A stretch of 64,000 nucleotides of DNA. It comes from Gemmatales bacterium (lineage in GTDB: Bacteria; Planctomycetota; Planctomycetia; Gemmatales; Gemmataceae). This document shows positions 12,944 to 19,883 of the stretch, in pieces. The number at the start of each line of letters is the position of its first letter. Within the stretch, counting starts at the first letter, position 1. The position numbers were made by a program, and so were the translations under genes. The stretch spans positions 62,001 to 126,000 of the forward strand of contig BPJP01000014.1 of the NCBI GenBank assembly GCA_026004675.1. The letters run 5' to 3'. Under the pieces are notes generated by a model. The model saw only the letters and a list, made by a program, of their open reading frames with translations. It did not search any database and was not told the origin of the DNA.

Positions 12944-14005
12944 ATGACCAAGAACAGAATTTCCGTGAGACTCGCACTGGCCGTCTTTGTCATTTGTGTC
13001 CTTTCTCCCTCGATCCTTGCCGCTGACAGGACCGGAATTTTGAAGCCGGACGAAATCGCCGACGGCTGGATTCTTCTTTTCGATGGCGAAACGACGTTTG
13101 GCTGGAAAATCGATGGCGAGGCCAAAGTCCAAGACGGCACCCTGGTCCTGGGCGGCAACAAGGCAACCAAAGCGCAAACGACAACGCGTTTTCCCTGGCG
13201 CGCAGGCAACGCCTACGCGTTTTCCATGGAAGTAAAGTGGGGCGGCAAACAACCACCCAAAGTCTGGGCGCCGAAAGGCTGGACCACGCTCGACGAAACC
13301 GCCGAGAATAAATTTCTTACGATTCGTTGGAACAATGATGGCCGAACGGACAAGCCCGAGCCCGTCCGGCCTTTGGCGTTCGAAGTTCCGGACGGCAGCC
13401 TCCTTTTTGTCCGCAACGTCAGATTCCGACCGCTTGGCATGACGCCGCTTTTTAACGGGAAAGATCTCGACGGCTGGAAAATCTTTCCCAATCGCAAGTC
13501 CGTTTTCAGCGTGACGAAAAAAGGCGAGCTGAACATCAAAAATGGACCAGGCGATATCCAGACAGTGGGCCAATGGGACAATTTTTTGTTGCAGTTGCAA
13601 ATTCGCACCAACGGCAAGCATCTGAACAGTGGGGTGTTCTTCCGTTGCCTCCCTGGTCAATTCTGGGCCGGGTATGAAGCCCAAATCCGCAACCAATGGC
13701 AAGGAGACGATCGCACCAAACCCGTGGACTTTGGAACGGGCGGTATCTATCGCCGGCAACCAGCGCGCAAGGTGGTGGCCAACGATAACGAATGGTTTAC
13801 GATGACTATTCTGGCCGACGGGAACCATCTGGCGACTTGGGTAAACGGTTACCAGGTAACGGACTTCGTGGATACCAGGCCGCCGAACGAAAACGCCCGC
13901 AAAGGAACGAAGCTGGGCAAGGGTGCGATCAGTTTTCAAGGTCACGATCCGACAACGGATTTGAGCTTCCGGAATATTCGCATCGTGGAATGGCCAAAGA
14001 AATAA
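12944..14005 (+). CDS. Secreted DUF1080 (3-keto-disaccharide hydrolase/lyase-like) protein, two domains
   Basis: 353 residues with a signal peptide ending near LAAD. Two copies of the DUF1080 jelly-roll follow: the first begins DGWILLFDGETTFGWKI (about residues 42-160), the second MTPLFNGKDLDGWKIF (about residues 165-350) and ends with the typical LSFRNIRIVEW strand. DUF1080 proteins are abundant in planctomycetes; some characterised relatives act on 3-keto-glycosides and others are only predicted sugar binders. I cannot name the substrate. It probably acts in the periplasm or at the cell surface. It lies upstream of feoA on the same strand, but the feo genes have their own promoter, so this is likely a separate transcript. 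Confidence 0.85.
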   Translation: MTKNRISVRLALAVFVICVLSPSILAADRTGILKPDEIADGWILLFDGETTFGWKIDGEAKVQDGTLVLGGNKATKAQTTTRFPWRAGNAYAFSMEVKWGGKQPPKVWAPKGWTTLDETAENKFLTIRWNNDGRTDKPEPVRPLAFEVPDGSLLFVRNVRFRPLGMTPLFNGKDLDGWKIFPNRKSVFSVTKKGELNIKNGPGDIQTVGQWDNFLLQLQIRTNGKHLNSGVFFRCLPGQFWAGYEAQIRNQWQGDDRTKPVDFGTGGIYRRQPARKVVANDNEWFTMTILADGNHLATWVNGYQVTDFVDTRPPNENARKGTKLGKGAISFQGHDPTTDLSFRNIRIVEWPKK

Positions 14006-14029
14006 ACAGGGATTTGTGTGCGGGGCCGC

Positions 14030-14071
14030 TTGACGCCTGCGCCGTGCCGACTAGAATGAGATTGAGTCTCA
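14030..14071 (+). promoter_or_regulatory. Predicted sigma-70 promoter of feoA with overlapping Fur-box-like palindrome
   Basis: A -35 box TTGACG (14030-14035) and a -10 box TAGAAT (14052-14057) are 16 nt apart, each matching five of six consensus bases. The 15-mer TGAGATTGAGTCTCA at 14057-14071 is a 7-1-7 inverted repeat with one mismatch, and matches the TGAGAATnATTCTCA form of the Fur box at 12 of 14 fixed positions. It overlaps the -10 and the expected start site, where bound Fur-iron would block transcription. The location, about 20 bp before an iron-uptake gene, supports this reading. Confidence 0.65.
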
Positions 14072-14092
14072 ACAACTAGCTTCGGCGTGCTT

Positions 14093-14329
14093 ATGAATGC
14101 TTTATCCCTCGACAAAATTCCAATTGGCCAACGCGTTTGCGTCGACGCCATCCAAGGAGACGACGCGATTGTTTCCCGCCTTTTTGAAATGGGATTACTC
14201 GAAGGAGAAATCGTCGAAGTGATCGGCATCGCGCCGCTGGGAGATCCCATCCAGATTCGCTTGCGCGATTATCGCCTGTGCCTGCGTAAACAAGAGGCGT
14301 CCCGCGTTCTGGTCTCACTTGTGGCTTAA
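14093..14329 (+). CDS. feoA: Ferrous iron transport protein A
   Basis: 78 residues from ATG 14093; a GTG two codons earlier is also in frame but gives no better site. The protein is an SH3-like FeoA domain with the family pattern LDKIPIGQRV, RLFEMGLLEGEIVEVIG, PLGDPIQIRLRDYRLCLRK. FeoA is a small cytoplasmic partner needed for full FeoB activity. It lies 11 bp upstream of feoB on the same strand, directly behind the Fur-box-like promoter at 14030-14071, so iron-responsive expression is likely. Family assignment is secure; the exact start is not. Confidence 0.92.
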   Translation: MNALSLDKIPIGQRVCVDAIQGDDAIVSRLFEMGLLEGEIVEVIGIAPLGDPIQIRLRDYRLCLRKQEASRVLVSLVA

Positions 14330-14340
14330 CGAGAACCCCC

Positions 14341-16545
14341 ATGACGTCTACTACGGCTCGAACCATTCGTGTCGCTCTCGTCGGCAATCCCAATACCGGC
14401 AAGTCTACCCTCTTTAATGCCCTCGCTGGACTGTGGCAACACGTCGGCAACTACCCGGGCGTGACGATCGAAACCAAGAAAGGGTCATTCGAATTCAACG
14501 GCAACCATTTCGAAATCATCGACCTTCCTGGGACCTATAGTTTGGCGCCCCGCAGTCCCGACGAAATGGTTGCCGTCGAAATCATTCTCGGACAAAGCGA
14601 TGAAGAAGAGCCGCCTGATGTCATCCTCGTTATCGCTGACGCTTCCAATCTCGAACGCAACTTGTATTTAACTTCGCAAATTCTCGAAATCGGCGTTCCT
14701 GTGGTCCTCGCCTTGAACATGATGGACGTCGCCGAGCAGCAGGGACTCCGTGTCGACTGTGACCAACTTGCGCAAACGCTGGGTGTGCCCGTGGTGCCGA
14801 TCCAGGCGAACAAGCAGAAAGGGCTGGAAACGCTCAAAGCGGCCCTCGCCGATGCCGTCCACGCTACCCGCCCCTCCCCTCCAGCGATATTTCCCGAGCT
14901 CTTCGAAGCAGAAGTCGCTTCTTTGCAACAGGCAACCAATGGCGAACGTCCTTTCATGATTCGCCGCTTGCTTGTCGACGGCAACGATCTCGAAGAGAGC
15001 CGATTCCGCCAACGCTACGGGGAAGACTTTATTCGCGCTGTACATGCGGCACGGGAACGGCTGGCGAACAATGGCTCAACGCTGATCGGCCTGGAAGCGC
15101 GCAGTCGTTATGCCTGGATTCGCCAGGTGACTTCCAACTGCCTTCATCGTCCGGAAGTTCGTCCTGTCACGTGGACCGACCGGTGCGATCAGATTATCAC
15201 CCATCCCCTTTGGGGCACGCTGTTGTTCCTTGCCGTCATGTTCGTCGTTTTCCAATCGATCTTCACATGGGCCACGCCCTTGATGGACTTGATCGATGCC
15301 GGGAAAGAGGCGCTTTCCGGTTGGGTCGCAACGCAACTTCCACCCGGACCATTGACCAGCCTGTTGCGTGACGGGATCATCGAGGGAGTAGGCGGCGTCA
15401 TCATCTTTCTGCCCCAGATTCTGATATTGTTCGCCTTTATCGCCGTCTTGGAAGACAGCGGTTATATGGCCCGGGCCGCCTTCTTGATGGATCGCTTGAT
15501 GGCCAGGTGCGGCTTGAGCGGCAAGTCGTTTATCCCGATGCTGTCATCCATCGCGTGTGCTGTTCCGGGCATCTTGGCGACGCGGGTCATCGAGAATCGC
15601 CGCGATCGCCTCGCGACGATCCTGGTGGCCCCGCTGATGAGCTGCTCGGCGCGTTTGCCCGTCTACAACCTGATTATCGCTGCCTTTCTGACTCAAGGAC
15701 ACGCGTGGTGGGTTCCCGGGTTGACGCTTTTCGGCATGTACCTGCTCGGGATCATCGTAGCACCGATGGTGGCCTGGGCTTTAAAAGGCACCTTGTTGCG
15801 CGGTGAAACGCCTACCTTTATCATGGAAATGCCAACGTACAAGTGGCCGTCACCCCGGACCGTTCTTCGCCGAGTTCAGGACGCCGGCTGGGAATTCCTC
15901 CACCGTGCCGGTTCGATCATCCTGGCCACGATGATCATCATCTGGGCGTTGCTGTATTTTCCTCGAACCGACCCGAAAGGCGGCTACTATGACGTTCGCG
16001 TCGTCCAGCTCGAAGCGGAGTTGGCCGAGCTTGCCGAATCGGAAACCAAAGATTCGGAAGAACTGAAAAACAAAATCGATGCTAAGCAAAACGAACTCAA
16101 CCAGGTGCGTGGCGATTGGAAACGGCAAAGCATCCTGGGGCGGATGGGCCATGCCGTTGAACCAATCGTCGAGCCTTTGGGATGGGATTGGCGGCTCGGC
16201 ATGGCTACGCTCGCCAGTTTCCCGGCACGCGAAGTGATCGTCGGCACACTGGGAATCATCTACAACGTTGGCGACGATGTCGACGAAGAATCGTCTTCGC
16301 TGCATGAATCGCTGCGCAGTGCGACCTGGGAGAAAGCACCGCAGAAGAAAATCTTTACTATTCCGGTGGCGTTGTCCGTCATGGTGTTCTTCGCGTTGTG
16401 CTGCCAGTGTGCAGCAACGCTGGCAGTTATCAAACGGGAAACGAACTCATGGAGTTGGCCCGTCTTCACGTTCGTCTATATGACGGCGCTGGCTTACGTT
16501 GGAGCCTTCGTTACATATCACGTGGGTACCTGGCTTCTTGGTTAA
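14341..16545 (+). CDS. feoB: Ferrous iron transporter B
   Basis: 734 residues. The N-terminal G domain has G1 GNPNTGKST (residues 15-23), G3 DLPGTYSLAP and G4 NMMD. The membrane part has the two Gate motifs, seen as LPQILILFAFIAVLEDSGYM and the Cys-containing SSIACAVPGILATR segment, and a second half with SFPAREVIVGTLG. A charged, coiled-coil-like insert of about 60 residues (EAELAELAESETKDSEELK, around residues 555-595) lies between membrane segments. It imports Fe2+ across the inner membrane coupled to GTP hydrolysis. It follows feoA and precedes a FeoB-associated small protein. Confidence 0.96.
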   Translation: MTSTTARTIRVALVGNPNTGKSTLFNALAGLWQHVGNYPGVTIETKKGSFEFNGNHFEIIDLPGTYSLAPRSPDEMVAVEIILGQSDEEEPPDVILVIADASNLERNLYLTSQILEIGVPVVLALNMMDVAEQQGLRVDCDQLAQTLGVPVVPIQANKQKGLETLKAALADAVHATRPSPPAIFPELFEAEVASLQQATNGERPFMIRRLLVDGNDLEESRFRQRYGEDFIRAVHAARERLANNGSTLIGLEARSRYAWIRQVTSNCLHRPEVRPVTWTDRCDQIITHPLWGTLLFLAVMFVVFQSIFTWATPLMDLIDAGKEALSGWVATQLPPGPLTSLLRDGIIEGVGGVIIFLPQILILFAFIAVLEDSGYMARAAFLMDRLMARCGLSGKSFIPMLSSIACAVPGILATRVIENRRDRLATILVAPLMSCSARLPVYNLIIAAFLTQGHAWWVPGLTLFGMYLLGIIVAPMVAWALKGTLLRGETPTFIMEMPTYKWPSPRTVLRRVQDAGWEFLHRAGSIILATMIIIWALLYFPRTDPKGGYYDVRVVQLEAELAELAESETKDSEELKNKIDAKQNELNQVRGDWKRQSILGRMGHAVEPIVEPLGWDWRLGMATLASFPAREVIVGTLGIIYNVGDDVDEESSSLHESLRSATWEKAPQKKIFTIPVALSVMVFFALCCQCAATLAVIKRETNSWSWPVFTFVYMTALAYVGAFVTYHVGTWLLG

Positions 16546-16555
16546 AGGAAGACCC

Positions 16556-16762
16556 GTGGCATTCGATGGGCAAATGGCCGGTGTCATCGTGCTCGTCGCT
16601 CTGGCGGCGGCTTATATCGTGCGTTCGCTTTGGGGGATACTGCACGGAAAAAAGAGTTGCTGCAGCCACGGCTGCCAGACGAACGAAACCGCTAGCAGGG
16701 GAGATCTCATCTCTGAGGATGAACTGACCGCACGGCTGCACTCCCAAAAGTCGCCACACTAA
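16556..16762 (+). CDS. FeoB-associated Cys-rich small membrane protein
   Basis: 68 residues from a GTG start. The start is fixed by AAGGAA at 16545-16550, five nt upstream, which overlaps the feoB stop codon; the in-frame ATG further up lies inside feoB. One membrane helix (MAGVIVLVALAAAYIVRSLW) is followed by a cytoplasmic tail with a Cys cluster, KKSCCSHGC. This layout matches the FeoB-associated Cys-rich proteins encoded after feoB in many bacteria, which may bind iron or stabilise the transporter. It is the third gene of the feo operon. Confidence 0.75.
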   Translation: MAFDGQMAGVIVLVALAAAYIVRSLWGILHGKKSCCSHGCQTNETASRGDLISEDELTARLHSQKSPH

Positions 16763-16782
16763 CCCGCTGACCGATCGAGTTT

Positions 16783-18102
16783 TCATTCCGCAATGCAATA
16801 CAGATGCTGTGCCCCTCGAAGGAACAATTCATCCCCAGCGATCGCCGGCGAGGCATCGATGCCGTCGTCAAGGCGATTGACAGAGAGAACTTTCAATGCG
16901 TCGGCATGCTGGATGACGGCTGTCGTTCCGTCCCGGTCCACGATATAGATACGGTCTTTTACTCCCACCGGTGAAGCGTAAAGGCTTCGCAGGCCGGGCA
17001 GCCTTTCACGATGGAGAACGATCTTGCCGGTCTTGGCCTCCACCGACGTTAAAATCGGAGCGTTGCTTTGGGTGAAATAAATGCGCTCTTTCAAAAGCAG
17101 CGGGGAAGGAACGTACGGCGTGCCGCGAGTCAGTTGCCAGATCGCTTTGTCCGTCACATCTCCTTTTGAATGGAGTGGAATGGCTTTGGCGCAACTGCCC
17201 TGGTAGCCGCTCATGCAGACGACGAAGTCGCCGCATGCTATGGGCGAAGGAATGACATTGACCGTTTGGCCGCCGCACTCCCAGATCACTTCGCCCGTAT
17301 TCAGATCATAGCTGCGCACCCGATTGGTGGCATTGACGATGACCTGGCTGCGTCCCTGAAAATCGACGATCAGCGGTGTAGCCCAGGAGGTGACTTCGTC
17401 GCGGTCTTGGCGCCAGCGGGTCTTGCCGGTCCGGGCATCCAGGGCCGTGATGAACGACGGCCCTTCGTGGTCCCAAGTAATGACCAGCGTACCCTTGTGC
17501 AATGCTGGCGATGACGCTTCACCCCAACCGCGTCGCGTCTCCATTCGGCCAAACTCGCGCTGCCATTTGAGATTGCCATCGAAGTCGTAACAGTAAACGC
17601 CATAGGATCCAAAAGAAACGTAGAGAAATTGCCCGTCCGTTACAGGCGAAAAGCCAGCGTAGGAATGCGTCGGGTGGACTCCTTCATGCGGAACACGTTT
17701 GGCAGCCACTCGCCGCCAGCGTTCTTTGCCTGTTTGGCGATCGAAGCACAAAACGATGAATTCGTGATACGTGGTTGGGGCTTTCGTTCGTTTTTCGTAT
17801 CGTGGATCGGGTTTGGGAATATCTTTGGGAGTCGCCTGGCGTCCAGTATCGATGGCGGCAAGAATGAAGACATTATCTTGCCAGATAATCGGCGTCGAAC
17901 TTCCCCGACCGGGTAGGGGTGCTTTCCATTTGATATTGCTTTTCTCACTCCAGCGAATGGGCGGATCGCCCTTGGGACAAAAACCATTGGCCAAGGGGCC
18001 CCGCCATTGATGCCAATTGTCCAGACGCTTCTGTTCCCATTCGTCGGCTCGAAAAGAGGGCACTAACGCAAGTGACAAGAATAGGGCAAGAACTCGATAC
18101 AT
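16783..18102 (-). CDS. Secreted PQQ-type beta-propeller protein (BamB-like fold)
   Basis: 439 residues. The ATG at 18102 is preceded by AGAAGGAA about 8 nt upstream and begins a signal peptide (MYRVLALFLSLALVPSFRA); an ATG seven codons earlier has no such site. The mature protein opens with the planctomycete signature WHQWRGPLANGFCP and continues as a single propeller (GSSTPIIWQDNVFILAA, YDLNTGEVIWECGG, KTGKIVLHRERLPG). Function is unknown; such proteins are exported and may bind ligands or partners. It lies 21 bp downstream of the enolase-superfamily gene, so an operon is likely, but I see no sequence link between their activities. Confidence 0.8.
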   Translation of the reverse strand: MYRVLALFLSLALVPSFRADEWEQKRLDNWHQWRGPLANGFCPKGDPPIRWSEKSNIKWKAPLPGRGSSTPIIWQDNVFILAAIDTGRQATPKDIPKPDPRYEKRTKAPTTYHEFIVLCFDRQTGKERWRRVAAKRVPHEGVHPTHSYAGFSPVTDGQFLYVSFGSYGVYCYDFDGNLKWQREFGRMETRRGWGEASSPALHKGTLVITWDHEGPSFITALDARTGKTRWRQDRDEVTSWATPLIVDFQGRSQVIVNATNRVRSYDLNTGEVIWECGGQTVNVIPSPIACGDFVVCMSGYQGSCAKAIPLHSKGDVTDKAIWQLTRGTPYVPSPLLLKERIYFTQSNAPILTSVEAKTGKIVLHRERLPGLRSLYASPVGVKDRIYIVDRDGTTAVIQHADALKVLSVNRLDDGIDASPAIAGDELFLRGAQHLYCIAE

Positions 18103-18123
18103 GGTCTTTATTCCTTCTGGCAA

Positions 18124-19152
18124 TCATGCGTAAAGCAAGTGCAACCGATCTTCGTCGATGTCGACTCCGAAACCAGGGCGGTCGTCAAGGCGGATGTATC
18201 CGTTTTCGATAGGAGGCTGACCGCCGACCCAGGTCATCCAGGGGCGCCCCGACTCGGCAAGCGGATTGTCATCAAGGGCAGCGATAGCGTGCAGTCCCCA
18301 GATTTCGGCACCGCGATGCAGGCAAACCCCGACGCCGCCTTGTTTCGCCATCTCGAAGATCTTGACAACTTCAGTCATGCCTCCGCACCAGCAGATATCG
18401 GGTTGCACGATTTGGTGCCGCCGGTGATCGATCCAGTCGCGAAATCCTGCCGCAGTAAATTCGTGTTCGCCGCCAGCAATCGGAATTGGGCACCGCCGGC
18501 TCAACTCATCGTAACCAGCCAAATCGTCGATCGGCAACGGCTCTTCGATCCAAGCGATGTTCAAGGTCTTGATCCTGTCGGCGAGGTCTAGTGTCGTGTC
18601 AAGGTCCCAACTCATCCAGGCGTCAACCATTAGTGGGATGTCTGGTCCTAACAGGCGGCGTGTTTTCTCAATACGGTCGGCGACTTCGGTGACGTTCGGG
18701 CTATGGATGTGCAACTTGAAGGCCCGATGCTGGTTGACCATTTCCGCAGGCACTTCATCCCAAAGCGTTATATACGTTGGAATAGGCTGGCCGACTTTTC
18801 CGCCGAGCAGGCAAGCGACAGGTTCTTTCCGCGCCTTGCCACGCAAGTCCCAAAGTGCCAGATCGACGCCACTAAGGGCCATGATAGCCAGGCCTTTCTG
18901 GCCGAACGGAAGGGTCGCCCGGTACATGCGCTGCCAATGCAGTTCCACGGGTTCGGGGTCTTGATCCAAGAGAATGTCGCGAAGAACGGAACGAACGACG
19001 TGAATTCCCGCCAATCCGCCGCCGCCGACGCCGTAGCCTGTCAGACCGGCGTCGGTATCGATGGCGACGAGAATTTGGCCCAAGCTGGTCCGCCAATCGG
19101 GAGGCGACCCTGGGGCCACTGGCTGCACGGCGCGAACATCAGTGATTTTCAT
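18124..19152 (-). CDS. Enolase-superfamily (mandelate racemase/rhamnonate dehydratase-like) enzyme
   Basis: 342 residues with the complete two-domain fold: a capping domain (residues 1-115) and a TIM barrel. Metal ligands are Asp177 (MVDAW), Glu203 (WIEEPLP) and Glu229 (GGEHE). His230 directly after the third ligand, Asp252 and His279 (CLHRGAE) match the arrangement in the L-rhamnonate dehydratase subgroup, and strand two carries Lys146 and His148 rather than a classic KxK. It probably dehydrates an acid sugar using Mg2+ in the cytoplasm. Substrate assignment is inference; other acid-sugar dehydratases remain possible. It is first of a two-gene unit with the propeller gene. Confidence 0.82.
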   Translation of the reverse strand: MKITDVRAVQPVAPGSPPDWRTSLGQILVAIDTDAGLTGYGVGGGGLAGIHVVRSVLRDILLDQDPEPVELHWQRMYRATLPFGQKGLAIMALSGVDLALWDLRGKARKEPVACLLGGKVGQPIPTYITLWDEVPAEMVNQHRAFKLHIHSPNVTEVADRIEKTRRLLGPDIPLMVDAWMSWDLDTTLDLADRIKTLNIAWIEEPLPIDDLAGYDELSRRCPIPIAGGEHEFTAAGFRDWIDHRRHQIVQPDICWCGGMTEVVKIFEMAKQGGVGVCLHRGAEIWGLHAIAALDDNPLAESGRPWMTWVGGQPPIENGYIRLDDRPGFGVDIDEDRLHLLYA

Positions 19153-19180
19153 GAAATTTCATCCGCAAGAACAGGCTTTG

Positions 19181-19209
19181 TTGAAAAAAGGCTAGCCGAT
19201 GCCTATAGA
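19181..19209 (+). promoter_or_regulatory. Candidate promoter of the carbonic anhydrase gene
   Basis: TTGAAA (19181-19186) is separated by 17 nt from TATAGA (19204-19209), about 45 bp before the ATG. A TAGAAT overlapping two bases downstream is an alternative -10. The gene also has an AAAGGAA ribosome site. Confidence 0.45.
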
Positions 19210-19253
19210 ATAGGGGAAGTTGTGTCTTACGGTCCCCACAAAAGGAACCAGCC

Positions 19254-19883
19254 ATGCAAAAACTGCTGCACGGTTTGCACAAATTTCGTGAACATGTTTT
19301 TAGTTCCGATCGCGAGCTATTTGAATCGCTCAAAGCCGGTCAGCAACCGGAAGCGTTATTCATTACCTGTTCCGATTCGCGGGTTGACCCAAACCTTTTT
19401 TTGCAAGCGAAGCCTGGCGATTTGTTCGTCCTCCGCAATGCGGGCAATCTGGTACCGGTTTATGAGGAGTCGAACGGCGGGGTCGGGGCGACGATCGAAT
19501 ACGCTGTGGTGGTATTGAATGTCCAACATATCGTGGTGTGCGGGCACTCGCATTGCGGAGCGATGCAAGGATTACTGAATCCGGAAACGTTACAGAACCT
19601 GCCGCTTGTGCGCAAATGGCTGAAGCACGCGGAGACGACACGACGCCTCGTGGAGGAAAAGTACAACCAACTGGAAGGCGAAGCCCGGCTGGCGACGACA
19701 ATCCAAGAAAACGTTCTGGTACAGCTCGAGAACCTGCGAACATATCCTTATGTCGCCGAACGCCTGGAAAAAGGTTCACTCAAGCTGCACGGATGGGTTT
19801 ACAAATTCGAAACGGGCGACGTATTCTGCTACGACCCGGCAGACGGCCAGTTCAAGCCGCTGGTCAGTCCCGCACAGGTCTAA
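19254..19883 (+). CDS. Beta-class carbonic anhydrase
   Basis: 209 residues. Zinc ligands Cys39, His98 and Cys101 are present, with the Asp41-Arg43 dyad in TCSDSRVDP and the CGHSHCGAM motif. It interconverts CO2 and bicarbonate in the cytoplasm. An RBS AAAGGAA sits 7-8 nt before the ATG. A single-gene transcript is likely: the neighbour upstream is divergent and the 994-residue gene downstream is convergent, with a 4-bp overlap of the stop regions. Length and motifs are normal for the cyanobacterial/plant-like beta clade. Confidence 0.95.
   Translation: MQKLLHGLHKFREHVFSSDRELFESLKAGQQPEALFITCSDSRVDPNLFLQAKPGDLFVLRNAGNLVPVYEESNGGVGATIEYAVVVLNVQHIVVCGHSHCGAMQGLLNPETLQNLPLVRKWLKHAETTRRLVEEKYNQLEGEARLATTIQENVLVQLENLRTYPYVAERLEKGSLKLHGWVYKFETGDVFCYDPADGQFKPLVSPAQV

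Noticed and set aside
18703..19518. 271-residue plus-strand frame
   Set aside because: It is antisense to the enolase-superfamily gene and in another frame over the carbonic anhydrase gene.
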